57,164 nucleotides of DNA. It comes from Deltaproteobacteria bacterium. Lineage in GTDB: Bacteria > SAR324 > NAC60-12. A program made the position numbers and the translations under genes. The notes under the pieces were generated by a model. The model was not told the DNA's origin. It saw nothing but the letters and a program-made list of their open reading frames with translations, and did no database searches. Positions within the stretch are counted from its first letter, which is position 1; the number at the start of each line of letters is the position of its first letter. The stretch spans positions 17,663 through 74,826 of the forward strand of contig NYXK01000028.1 in NCBI GenBank assembly GCA_002685535.1, written 5' to 3'. Shown here one piece after another: positions 45,173 through 57,021 of this stretch.

Positions 45173-47389
45173 TCATGACTTCACGCCCGCGCCACCGGTA
45201 GTCTCCATCTCCAGATGCCTCACCTCCAGCTTCTCCTCATAGGCGCCCATCGTCCTCTCATCGACCTCCTCGCCAAAAACATCCACACTCGTACTCTTGA
45301 ATTTCCTCGCGCTGACACCCCTTTCAAACAGCAAGTCCAACTCCGCAAAACTGCGGCCCATCGGCTCCGGCACGCGGAAATACGTGTATATGATACAGCA
45401 GAAGCAGATGGCTGCCCAGAAAAAGCCCGCGTAGTTACCCCAGTCCCATTCACCGGGGTTCAACATATACGGTGTGAGAACCGAGCAGATGATACCGACG
45501 ATGTTATAGAGGTTACGGCCGAGAACGACGGTCTTGATCTGCAGGCGACGTGTCGACAGTTCGGCAACAAGAGAGTAGCAGACTGTGCCGACGGAGAGCT
45601 GGTAGAAGAGGGCCCAGACTAACATGATGGAGCCGGTTGCAAGGGAGCCTTGATCGCGGTGGGCCTCCGGAACGAGACCGAGAAAGCCCATGATGAAGAG
45701 CATAGTGCAGAGACCGCAGAGACCGTAGAGGTAGAGGGATCGTCGGCCGATTCCCCAGGACATGAGGAACCAGGCGCCAAAGACGCCGATCATGTTGATT
45801 CCGTATTGGCCGAGGGAGAAATCGAAGGCTTTGGAGGTTTCGAGGCCGGCTTGTTGGAGGAAGTAGGTGGAGTAGCCGGAGAAGGAGTTTCCTGAAAGGT
45901 TCTGGATGGCCCAGACCATGCAGACGATTTCGGTGCGGCGGCGGTCGGTGCCTTTGAAGCAGTCGAGGTAGGTTGCGCCGGTTGTGATCTGTTGGTCGTG
46001 TTAGATTTCGAATTTCAGGTATTTATTCCACATTGGTTAGGAAGTGACTGGAAGACCGTAGAGAAAAAGCAGTAAGGGAAACTGACCTTCTCTTCCAAAG
46101 CAGTTGTATGAACCATCATACTAATTGTTTCATCAGCATCGAAATCCGTCTCCTTATTCAAACTCGTCAATCTCAGCAGAGCCTTCTTGGCGTCCTCAGT
46201 ACGGCCTTTGCGGACTAGCCACCATGGTGATTCGGGAGCGAGAGCAACACCAACGAGGAGAGGAACGGGCCACATCCATTGAAGACCGTAAGGAATGCGG
46301 TAGCTGGGATTTGTTAGCCTGGACCTTCTGAAGAATCGGAGATTGAAGAGAAAAAATTGGAGATACTTACGCCCACTCGTCGTCACGAGGTAACATAGAC
46401 TTGATAACTCCGATACCAATGACTTGACCAAGACCCCAGCAGAAATTGACGTAAGTGGTTAGATAACCGCGGAGAGCGACAGGGCAAACTTCAGAGGCGT
46501 ATGTGATGGTCACTAAACAGATTATCAGTATGCACATATCGGTTTTGTGTCAGGTGTTCTGAAAGCTTACGAGTCTGGAAGACACCCCATGGCTATGCTT
46601 TAGTCAGTAAATGGGATTCAAACTTTTGAACTGGAAGGCGGCACTCACAATACCACAGAGCACCTCAGCAACCTGCAAATGCACAACCGTCTGCGCCGTG
46701 AAGAAAATCGCCGTGAAAGCAATAATCAGCGTCAAGCAAGTCATAACCGTATATCTGTATCCGAAACGTTCCGAGACATAACCGTTGATAAAGAGACCAA
46801 TGATTTCTCCCACATTGGCACCCTGTTTTGTTCAGGTTAGATTTATGTTTAGCGGAGAAAAGTACGGGGAAACGAACGTTGCTGAGACCAGCCTGCCATG
46901 GGGCTGGGATTTGGTATTCGCCGCTTGGCAGCTGCTTTCCGTATTTGCGGTTGAATTGAGGGAAGGCGTCTGCGAGTTTGGTTAGCACATATACGGTTGA
47001 CCACTCTAAATTGATGGCATTTCCCAGCTCTTGCGCCACAACCGATCCATCTGCTCTCTGCTCTCCAGCCAATATGTAACCCCCAATCTCCTCCTTCCCT
47101 ACGAACACTCTCCTCATGTATTATAAAATCCACACTTACAAAAGCTGCTCAACAAGCACAAATCGTACCCCTCCATGACAATACAAGTACTGATCAACAC
47201 ACTCCATCCCACCGCCTTCGGGTACAGCTTCAGACCCTGCCACAATGTCATGGAATGTTCCTTGTCTGTAGCGTTACGCGCATTGTGGATGACTTCGTTC
47301 ATGGCCTTGGTGTGATCGAGGTTGTCTTTCTGAGGGAAGTGGAGGGGAGGAGAGGAGGGGTCGATTGTGTCGGAGGTTTTGTTGTCCAT
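45173..47389 (-). CDS. MFS sugar transporter, alpha-glucoside permease type
   Basis: Plasma-membrane sugar:H+ symporter family protein of 570 residues, most like maltose/alpha-glucoside permeases. Exons in transcript order are 47389-47140, 46969-46878, 46822-46649, 46592-46571 (22-nt microexon), 46512-46371, 46303-46087 and 45988-45173; all phases agree. Signatures are VMEGYDLCLLSSFYAFPQF across intron 1, NGYVSERFGYRYT (motif A-like), GIPWGVFQTLTITYASEVCP spanning three exons, VALRGYLTTYVNFCWGLGQ and the PESPWWLVRKGR block. The C-terminal half has VAELSTRRLQIKTVVLGRN and the PEPMGRSFAELDLLFE end motif. Twelve helices are expected. The start is the ATG opening MDNKTSDTIDPS. The product is complete and probably functional; induction by alpha-glucosides is a family-based inference. 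Confidence 0.94.
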
Positions 47390-49596
47390 TTTGGACGTCT
47401 GGCTGAAATTCGTGTGGCGAAGGGGGGAAAGCTTGGGCGGAGGTAATCGAGAGGGGGTGCTGCGTATGTGACGAGGATATAGAGCTCCTGTGTTCCTAGG
47501 TCTGGCAGTCCGTCGATTGATATACCTCGCGAGAGAGTACAGCAGACAGCTCAATGCAACGCTACACCGGCAGACCGTTGGTCTTCAGCCTTTCGGTCTC
47601 AATTCGGCAGAGCCTTCAAGAATGGGGGTTTGACAGATTGGGAGAGAGGTGTGGAGGAGCTGCAGAGGGAATGGAGTGCAGTAGGGGAGAAGAGGAGAGG
47701 AGTGAGGGGAAGAAGAAAAAAGTCATACAAATCCGGGGATACGACCCCTCTTATTATACGTACAGATTAGTAGTCCGAAGTGAACTGTACGACCTGGAGC
47801 TCCAACTTTCCTTGACCTGGATCTTCACGCGCCAGTCTGATAGAAGTTAATCTCTCCCAGTATGTCAACCTGGTCTAGTCCACACTACGGCGCTCTCGAA
47901 TATTCTTCTCGTAGCATCGTCTCCCCCGCCATCTTCTACATCTCCCATGTCCCAACCGTTTCTTTCTCCCCTTCCCCTTGACTGGGTGCTCGAGTCGCCT
48001 CCTCCTATCCGCAGCTAGTTATCGTAGTCTGGCAGAGCCATCTCAGATTTTTACATCGCTCGCCCCACTCCCCACTTCTCTTATCCGCGTTCAATCCACC
48101 AGCGACCATGGATCCGTCTTCGAATTGGCCGAGTCTTGGCCCGAGAATGATAGACACATGACAGCCATCAACAGCTTGCATCAACAATTGTATCCAATCA
48201 CTTGCCGTGTATTTCGCGATATGTCGTGTGGAGCTGCGTCTGGGTTGGATGGAGGTAGGGATGCAGCAACGAATTGACTCGCGACAACAGCAACCCCAGC
48301 TTTTCCACCCCGCATCCGCATCCGATGATGAAACAAACGTGCATGGGCAGACGGCAGAGAAGCTGTATGGCTTGAAGAGAGGAGTCCGTCAATTGCCGAC
48401 CGATGCTGAAGGCTTGCACATACACACGTATGGAATCGCCCTTTCGATGCTGTTCGCGAGTGAGACAGTCAGATGAGGGCATTTCATCCGATGTTAATCA
48501 CCTTCCTAATGAAGCTAGATATCACGTGAAAGCACTTTCTTTACCAGGACTGCCCAATCAGATGTCGGTGTCCAAGCCAATGAAGCTTCAGCTGGGCACT
48601 GGGCCAGGTCTTGTTTCGACTTCAAGCTCTTCAGCTGGCTTCGGTGGGCTGCTTTCTTCGAGGTGGACACGTCTGGTGGATGAGTTAAACGGAGAAGCTG
48701 GACTGGACCAGGCCCTGGAAGTAAGTGACGGGATATTTGCCTTTCTTTGGACTTGACACGGCAGCGGCCTTGAAGTTTCGTGATGGATTGCTCCTTTCAT
48801 TAATGGCTGTCGCTATCAGAGGTGCGGTCTTCTGCCCGAGCATTCTCCTCAGGACTTTCACCCCGGACGGCACCCCAGACTTTGACTTTCCTCCCCGCAA
48901 ACATCCCTCGTAGTGTGACTCTGTACACGAGACGCGCTATGTCAGGTACCTTTAAGCTTTCGCTGTAAATTTCCTTTCCTTGTTCGTCCCCCACAACATG
49001 CTCTGCCTCCTCCTGATATATGGACTTTTATCCCGTTCCCTCCCCACTGCCCCAAAGCCGAATATTGAACCGCTGTCATACAGACGCCGAAAATGCCTTC
49101 AACGAGGTACTGCTGTCATGACAAGTCAACCAGCCCCTTCCATGCGTCCCGGCCCGCCGCGCTGGAATATGCCCAACGAGCCTGCCTTGTTAAGCTATCC
49201 ATCCGGGGTTATCTTCGGCCCCAGATTCGATTCAAGTACCGGGGTGGTTAGTTGGGATCCAGGTATCTAGAGCGTAAGATTGGAATCAACTAGATTCTCG
49301 TTCTCCTGAGAAGACAGGAGCCGGAAAATCTCAATACCAAGTCGAAATCAGAATGTCTGGTTTAAGCAAGGAATGGAGATTAGTGTAAGAGCGAAGAAAA
49401 TAGTCGTGGATAAAAAGGAAGCATTCGATTACATTCTTGGAGCGGACGGAATAAAGTATCATGGGCAGATATCGTTCGACGTGGTGATAAGTGATGTCCT
49501 TTCGATATCATTTAGATGTCTTTGATGCTCATCGATAAACAGATCGTCGTGACATGCTGCACGCGTCCAGACCCTCTAACAGGAGAGACTTCTCTG
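47390..49596. other. Gene-poor intergenic region
   Basis: 2.2 kb holding the sugar-transporter promoter near 47390 and otherwise no supported gene. 47640-47730 is purine-rich. Plus-strand frames at 48207-48756 and 48980-49270 have start codons but neither splice support nor protein-family motifs. Confidence 0.5.
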
Positions 49597-51636
49597 CTAC
49601 GAGGTCTCCTCAAGCAAACTCCCTTCTTCGAGATCCAGCGGAAGACTGCTCCATTTCCGCCACCACTCATCTGTCTTCCTTGGCCAAAGATTCTGGAACG
49701 CCTCCACGAACACCTCCTCACCATGATACTTCTCCTCGTCACTCATCATGTATCTCCAATGTTTTCCAGCCCTCGCCAATGCTTTCTCCCCAAGCGTGTT
49801 TACAGTAACTTCCTGGTCGTCTTCACTGCGACACACGAATGAACGATATAGCCATCCCAAAGTCCATCCGAACTGGGTTACTCATACAGCTGGGGCGTTC
49901 CAACCTATTTTCCTGATAGGTTCGAGTCTCAGATAACGTAACTTGCTACTAACATTGCGTGAGATCGGATTGATCCCAGAGATCAAGGAGAAGATCTCTC
50001 GTGCTAAGACCTCATCGATACCATTGCTAAAAGTCTCTTGCAAATAAGCCATAGGAATTCTGTCCGCATCACCCTCTGTAAATTCAAGCGACAAACGATA
50101 CTCGCCATCCTTTTCCTCATCCCAGAATTGCTTCTCTGGTCCGACGCTGTACATGAGCTGGAGTGACAGGTATTGAAGAGAAGGTAGTTTGTTCAAAGCG
50201 CGGTAGATGCCTACTTCATATTTGTCGCCCCGTGTGCGGTTGATGGGGATGGACAGGTGCGTGAGGTGAGAGCAGCGTGCTGCGAATCTGTGAATTACTG
50301 GCGCGGAGAAGACGACGAGGGGGTTGCGGTCATCGGAAATTTCTTCTCTGGATGGTTTCAGGGCCAGGTAGCGAAGGTTCTCACCATGGTGATCCACAAG
50401 GACATCGAAAGTACGCGGGCTGATATAACCTGCGATCTCTAAGCGGTGCAAAGGATTCAAAGTCGACAGAAGCAGATCCATGGCTGCTTGCGACTCCTCG
50501 GTCTCATCATCGTTGCCGTAGCTGTCCTCCGAACAAAGCCTCAATCTCTGCAGACTAGGCGCTTCGCCCTTCGCAGCAATTTCTGCCAATGCACTCGCAT
50601 TTTTCAGATCCCATGGCAAATCGAGGCAGCGCAGATTGCTCAGTTCCGTGACTTGAGCCCAGTGCTTGAGTCCTTGTGGCACATATGATGGGAAGACTAC
50701 ACGTTGGAATCTGTTCCGCGGTAGATCTGTGCCGGCTATGGATTCCACCTCACGCTTACCTGGAAAGAAGCCTTGCCACTTCGGTTTTCCAAGCATAATG
50801 GCCTGAGTGACCTCTAACTCTCTTGATGGGCCACGAGAAATTTCATAAAAATGTGTCAAGTTTGGTGCTAGGCCAGACACCATGCGCATCACAGCTTCTT
50901 CAACGTAGTTCAGCTTGCCACCCGACTCAAATGATCCGACGTGAGCGATGATGCTGTATAGAGAAGGCGATGTACACAGAGTGTAGTCAGCTAGCGATAC
51001 AAGCAGCGGTGCATTGCGGGACTGGATGAGGCCGGGGAGACTGAAGCTGTGATGATGAAGACGACACGCTCTTCTGATATGGCGGAAAGCACAGACGGAG
51101 GTATTCGAAGCCCAGCTGCCCAGACAAGATCCCGGAGGCCCGAGAACTGGGTTACGAAATGGCCCAAGGTTTTCCAATCCTCAGGATGCTCGGCGAGTGT
51201 GCCTGGCGGACTATCCAGGGTTTCCTGGGAGGGTCGGAGAAAATCGTGCAGATGAAAATAAGGACGCACAATCATGCCACTTATCCTCATCTCATCATCT
51301 GCTGAGTCTGCATCGAGATCCTCACAATTCCTCGGCAGCCAACTCTTCTCCTGTTCTGTCATATCCCATGAGATTTCACCATTCACACGTGACGGTGTCG
51401 TTCACCAGCTAGCTTGACGTTCCAGCTTTTCATGGTCGTTTCCAGCTCTGATGGATCTCTGATTCTGATCTCGATCCGAGAGAACCTTTGCCCTTCTGCT
51501 GCGGTGCTGCAAATCTTACTGGTGCGAGAGAAGGCGAACAAGGCGCGTCGCTTTGCGGTCTCATCGTCGAGGTATTCACAGATACGTTCGAGGATAAGGG
51601 AAGAGTCTCTAGTGATGGGATTGTTGATGTGGTCAT
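49597..51636 (-). pseudogene. F-box/leucine-rich protein gene, broken by frame shifts and an in-frame TGA
   Basis: The ATG at 51636 opens MTTSTIPSLETLPL. The expected F-box continuation ILERICEYLDDETAKRRALF is one base out of frame (near 51595). A second shift (near 51390) separates WNVKLAGERHR from RVNGEISWDM, and a third (near 51065) separates VLSAISEER from CRLHHHSFSLP. The long C-terminal frame to 49885 carries leucine-rich-like segments (LSNLRCLDLPWDL, PSLQRLRLCSED, SHLTHLSIPINR, PSLQYLSLQLMY). TGA 49882-49884 interrupts it, but the same frame continues 94 codons to 49597. That extension (GEEVFVEAFQNLWPR, WWRKWSSLPLD) resembles the usual end of such fungal F-box proteins, so the TGA is probably premature. 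Probably a dead SCF-adaptor-like gene. Confidence 0.75.
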
Positions 51637-52645
51637 CGCTGCTGATCAATGAGATCGTGATGACAGCTACTAGGAGAGTAGGATGAGAATGGAGGAGGAA
51701 AATGCTTGGACAGGGAGATGGTGGAGATGTGGACCGAGGCGAGTGCTCTTGCCTGCCAAAATGACAAAAATACGCCAAGCTTTTAACCTTAAATTTTAGC
51801 GTGTGGTGGTGCAGAAATGCATCAATCTGCTTCGTATCGCTGCTTCCGTGCCCTACTCTCATTCGTTGTTTTCTGTATCTCGAGTAGATGAAACGAAGTA
51901 TTGCTCTAATATTCCTACTTCTTGACATCTTTTAACTTGATGCAGATGCCATGCACGTTGCTTGAGCGAAAAAGAACTTAGAATAGACACTACTCGCTTA
52001 ACAAACCTCCATAGAAACGAAAGTGGGTCTCGATGAGGAGTTTGTAAACAATTGATTACTAACATCCATCGTGGAGAAGAAGCCTTAATTGTTGGACCTT
52101 GGAAAAAAATTCAGATGGGCATCTCTTTATTTCGATTCGAATTTTTCAAAACGACGTATAACCAAACAATGTTATCGTGGACCTTTCGGAAAAGCCCAGA
52201 CTAGGCGTGGCAGCAGAAATGCGACCTGTTAGCCGAGCCAGAACGCTTCAACCTGCAGCCTTTGGAAATTCAGCCACAAGTCGGACGACTGGCGTGGCAG
52301 CCCTGAAGTTCAGGTCTGCCGGAGGGGTTGAGATTCAGCCTTGTGAGGCTGAGCACGGTCTGGCAGAACGACTGCGCCTGACAGGCGCTCAATTTTCCTT
52401 GGACCTACCTTCCTATATGCTCCTGACAATGATAGCCTTCGTTGATCTAATCTTTCATCGCTGAAGTATCGCTGCCATCTTGCCGTCTTTTTGTGAGAAA
52501 TCTAGTACTTGTCATATCAATATTCCTCACTGCGCACAATCGTGCTTCCGACCCAGAGCCTGATCGCGTTCATCGACCTGAACTAGGCACCAACCCATCG
52601 CCGGAGAATCTATTTCTCTGATCGCACCAGCAAGCCCAGAAACTC
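51637..52645. other. Divergent intergenic region
   Basis: 1 kb between the F-box pseudogene start (-) and the NACHT-ankyrin gene (+), so the NLR promoter lies here. An open plus-strand frame at 52177-52464 has no ATG of its own family and no motif. No repeat seen. Confidence 0.55.
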
Positions 52646-55216
52646 ATGACGGACCCAGTCAGTACCGGAGCGGGGCTCGTTGGAGTCATCGGCCTGGCCA
52701 TCCAGATCACGCAGCTTGTGGTTCAATTTGGGACAGACTGGAAAGATGCGCCGAAAAATGTCAAGTCATTTATGAATGAACTAGGAATTTTACAGACCGT
52801 TCTATCGGTAACAAATACCAACATTCTAGTCAATCCCGACTTTGCAGCCGCTTTCCAGAATCGAGCTTCGGTACTCCTTTCGCAGCTGGGAGCCAATGCG
52901 CCTTCAACGACGGACACAAATTTGATGCTAGAGATCTGCCGAAAAGAGCTGGCCTCATTGCTGGAAGAGCTACAGAAAGGTAAAGAAGGCCATCGACTTG
53001 GATGGGATAGGCTGAAGGCAGCATTCAAAGCCAAAGGCCGGCGAGAATCAGTAGAGAATCTCTGCCGTCAGTGTCAGACCTTAAACAATATGGTTTCTAT
53101 CGATACAGCGGTACTCGGAGCAACGACATACAAAGAGGTCCGAGAGGCAAGAGAAGAAGAGAAGGAGGTCTCCTTGGTAATAAGAAGCGGGGTAGACGAG
53201 TCCAACAGGCGGCAAGAGGTTCAAGAGCAGCAACAAGAGCGGCGTGCCATTCTTGACTCGCTTACTCCAATCGACTACTCTGCTCAGCAGCACGATTTCA
53301 TCAGTCGACGCCAAAAAGGAACTGGACAGTGGCTTCTTAAATCAGCTGAGTTTCAGGCATGGCTGAAGGCCGATAAGGGAACTTTGTTCTGTCCTGGAAT
53401 TCCGGGGGCTGGAAAGACGATACTTAGCTCAATCGTGGTGGACGAAATCACTAAGTCAGCTATCATCGATCCGTCTATTGGTATTGCGTATATCTACTGC
53501 AACTTTCGGCGTCAAGACGAGCAGAAGATCAACGACTTGCTCATGAGCTTACTCAAACAGCTAGTTGAGGGTCAGCCATCGCTACCAGGCTTCATTAAAG
53601 ATCTTCAGAGGGGACGGACACGGCCATCTCTGGATGACATATCTAGATCCCTCCAGGCTATCATTGAATTGTATTCTCGAGCTTTCATTCTCATCGACGC
53701 GCTCGATGAATGCCGAGTCTCGGACGATTGTCGTAGGACTTTGCTATCGAGACTCTTTGAGCTCCAGAGAGAGTGCAAATTGAATATTTTTGCCACCTCA
53801 CGGCCAATATCAAGCATCGAGAAGGCGTTCGAGGGGATGCAGGTGTTAGAGATCCGTGCAAGTGAAGATGATGTGCGAGAATACTTGCACGGCCACATGT
53901 CCCGGCTCCCAGAATTTGTGAAGCGGAAACCTGAATTACAAGACGAGATTGAGACGGAAATGATCAAAGTTGTAGATGGAATGCATGTATCGTTTTGGTT
54001 TTCAAGGAAATATTGAACGCACACTAATTCTGACAGGTTTCTGCTCGCAAAGTTCCATCTCGACTCCTTAGCTGGGAAAAAATCACCCAAGGCTCTCCGA
54101 GCTACTCTCAGCAGCATGGCCAAAGGAATAGGAGCATACGAAAAAGCTTACAACGAAGCTATGGAACGGATCATTAGTCAGCTCAAAGACCAAGCAGAGC
54201 TTGCCATACAAGTCCTGTCATGGATCACATGCGCAAAGAGACCACTATCTACAGCGGAGCTTCAACATGCGCTTGCAGTCGAAATTGGCGAACCTCAGCT
54301 TGACGAAGAAAATCTCCCAGATGTCGATGACTTGGTCTCGGTATGTGCTGGGTTAGTTCTCGTCGACGAAGAAAGCGATATTATTCGACTAGTCCATTAC
54401 ACGACACAGGAATACTTTGAGCGGACGCATCAGCAATGGTTTCCTATTGCACAGGAGAAAATCACCAAAGTTTGCATATCCTACCTCTCATTCGACGAGT
54501 TCGAGGATGGAATTTGTCATAATAACGACGATTTTGAGCAACGGCTCCAACTTAACAAACTGTACGACTATGCCTCATGTAATTGGGGACATCACGCGCG
54601 GGAGTCTAAGACTTCTTGCCAGGGCATCATAGACTTTCTTCGGACACAGGGCCAAGTGGAGGCATCAAGCCAAGCACTGATGACAAAAACTCTCGAGCAT
54701 GGATACCGTCAATTGTTGCCGATGACAGTTTCTGGTCTGCACTTGGCAGCATTCTTCGGTCTCACAGACGCGGTACAAATCTTTCTAATTAGCCAAGATT
54801 TTCGATTTCAGGATAGTTTGGGCAGAACGCCGTTGTCGTATGCGGCTATGAATGGGCACGAAGCTGCCGTGCAACAACTACTCGAGAAGGGTGCTGATGC
54901 GAATGCAGTTGATAAATTGCAAAGGACACCACTACATATAGCTTCTATGGAAGGGCGTGTCGAGGTGGTTCGCCTGTTACTCGACAAGGGCGCTGATATA
55001 AATGCAGCTAATAAGTACAAAGATACACCGTTACGTTTAGCTTCGTATAGAGGGCATGTTGAAGTCGTTCGACTACTGCTCGAATGGGGTGCTGATATAT
55101 ATGCCGCCGATGATTCCGGGAGAACTCCATTAGATCCTGCTTCTATGGAAGGATACGTGGAAGTAGTCAAGCTACTTGAAGAAGCGGCCATCAAAGCGTC
55201 AAGGCGGGAACAGTGA
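52646..55216 (+). CDS. NLR-like STAND protein: fungal N-terminal domain, NACHT, ankyrin repeats
   Basis: Fungal NOD-like receptor homologue of 838 residues, from a class that includes allorecognition and innate-immunity-like cell-death regulators. Exons are 52646-53982 and 54037-55216. The N-terminus (MTDPVSTGAGLVGVIGLAIQ to about residue 190) matches the HeLo-like/fungal STAND N-terminal type. The linker IDYSAQQHDFISRRQKGTGQ precedes the NACHT: Walker A GIPGAGKT at about 250-257 and Walker B AFILIDALDEC at about 347-357. A winged-helix-type region (LSWITCAKRPLSTAELQHAL, RLVHYTTQEYF) follows. Four to five C-terminal ankyrin repeats are visible, for example GRTPLSYAAMNGHEAAVQQL and RTPLHIASMEGRVEVVRLLL. 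The 54-bp intron requires a GC donor (AT|GCATGT) to give VDGM-FLLAKFHLDSL. It is intact. Confidence 0.93.
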
Positions 55217-56462
55217 GGGGTGATATGATATATCACAAGATCATTTTGCGACTTTAAAGTCTATCGACATCTTTATATTCTTGAATGAGTGTTTCTCCTA
55301 GGGACATGATCTCAACATCTCGATGAAGAGCGGGTTGAAGAACAGACTTGAGTAAGGCGACTTCCAAACTATGCTCGGGTATGCCTCTAGTTATCTACTA
55401 GAAAGAATTGGCCACATTGAGTCTCGTGTTCCTCTCGCTTCCAGGCTCCCTGGAAGCGGACCAGGCCAGAAACGGTCCGAAACTTGAAATCCAGCGGATG
55501 AAAACGCGGGAACACCAAAGCAGAAAACGAATCTTGTATACGTATCTTACCCAACTTATAGTCGCCCCTAACAAGCCATAATAAGCATCATCTTCGAAAA
55601 ACAACCCGAATCTTCGACCCCTTCATCCCCTTCATCCCTTCCACCCCAAATCAAAACAATCCTCTCGCTTGATCCCCCTGCGCTCTTGTTCCCTCTCCGC
55701 CCCACCACATCAATCCCCACTTCCACTTCCGCGCCCCTCCGTCCGCTGCCCGCCAAGCTCCTCCCCTCCTACCACACCAGCCACACCATCCATCCCGGCA
55801 CTCACAACTCCCGAATAAAAGCCGCCCAGCGGCCCACCGAGCCCGGGCGCATCCGGAACCGCATGCAGACCACCAGAACCAAAAGCGTGGGACAACCCCG
55901 CTCTCCCTAGTCCCGAACCCGTCTCATCTTCGTCCCCAATCCGTTTCCCTTTCGCCCACCCATCGCCCGCCCTCAAATCTAGAGTCTAGACCGCAATCGG
56001 TTGTTCGATCGAATTTTCTTAGGCTTATGATCCTGGGTCAGTATATGGCTTGAGATGTGGATGCGGATGTAGAATGTTGGGGTTTGGGAATTGGGCTTTT
56101 GGGAGAATGGGGGATAGGATGTTGAGGTGGCGGCTTTTTTTTGGGGGGGGGAGGTAAGAATTTTAAGGTGCATGTGTGTGCAGTGTGCATATGGTGCGGA
56201 TGGGATTAGATGGGATAGGATGGAAGGTTTACGCGATTAGTCATAATGGGAGAAGGAGGAGGAGGACGAAATGTTGTCTAATTGGGGAGGTGATGCGATG
56301 CAAGATAGTGTCGGAAGGCGTGGGATGTAGGTAGGTCGGGTTGGTTTGTGTGACATAAGTTAGATAGATATATATATATGTGTAATATTGAGAAGGAGGA
56401 TGGGTAGGAGTAAACGGGTGTCCAGAGATTATCAATAGGAGGCAGAGAGGGTCAGCTTACTT

Positions 56463-56482
56463 GCAGTGTACGTGTACACTGC
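56463..56482. repeat. Near-perfect palindrome, 9-bp arms
   Basis: GCAGTGTAC (56463-56471) and GTACACTGC (56474-56482) are exact reverse complements around a 2-bp centre. It could be a dimeric protein-binding site or chance. Confidence 0.55.
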
Positions 56483-56957
56483 GCCGGTTGTCACGAACAT
56501 GTAGATCATCACAGTTGACACAAGACACAGAGACAGAGAGTTGATTGAAAGTTTTCGATTTGATATTCTGTAATCCGATATAAAGAAAAGTCCCATCCAT
56601 TCCCATCCTTCCCAAGTCCAACCGACCACAGCCAAGCCACATCAATCAACCAAATCAGACCCAGCCTAGACTCCTCGTCCCCATCTAACGCAATCTCTGA
56701 ACTTGAGGTGTGTAGTAGCGTAGCGTTTTGTGTGGTGTTTGCGTTTCTGATGTGCATTATGACATTCCACTCGCACAGTCCCCCACAAACCGCTGTCCTC
56801 GATCAACAGACTCATTGTGAGTCTCTCCACACAACTGAGTATAGTGTTGTATCCATTTTGTAAACCGACCCCGCCAGCTTGCTTGCTTTGTTGTCCTGAT
56901 ATCCACCTGCTTGCACACACCCATCCAATCCAGTCCCGGATTAATCCCACCGACCAG

Positions 56958-57021
56958 CCATCCAGCCATCCAGCCATCCAGCCATCCAGCCATCCAGCCA
57001 TCCAGCCATCCAGCCATCCAG
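56958..57021. repeat. 8-bp tandem repeat (CCATCCAG)8
   Basis: Eight perfect consecutive CCATCCAG units. Since 8 is not a multiple of 3, every frame is cycled: the minus strand reads an eight-residue GWLDGWMA-type period that makes several artificial long ORFs around 56660-57160. It is a short-tandem-repeat marker rather than coding. Confidence 0.95.

Noticed and set aside
46665-47117. Continuous 150-codon frame across intron 1 of the sugar transporter
   Set aside because: The 170-bp insert has GTAAGT, a GTGCTAAC branch and CAG, and removing it restores LLSSFYAFPQF, the family motif.
55568-55976. Gly/Arg-rich minus-strand frames and Pro/Thr-rich plus-strand frame
   Set aside because: They overlap each other and follow from the strong pyrimidine bias of the region; no motif or splice evidence.
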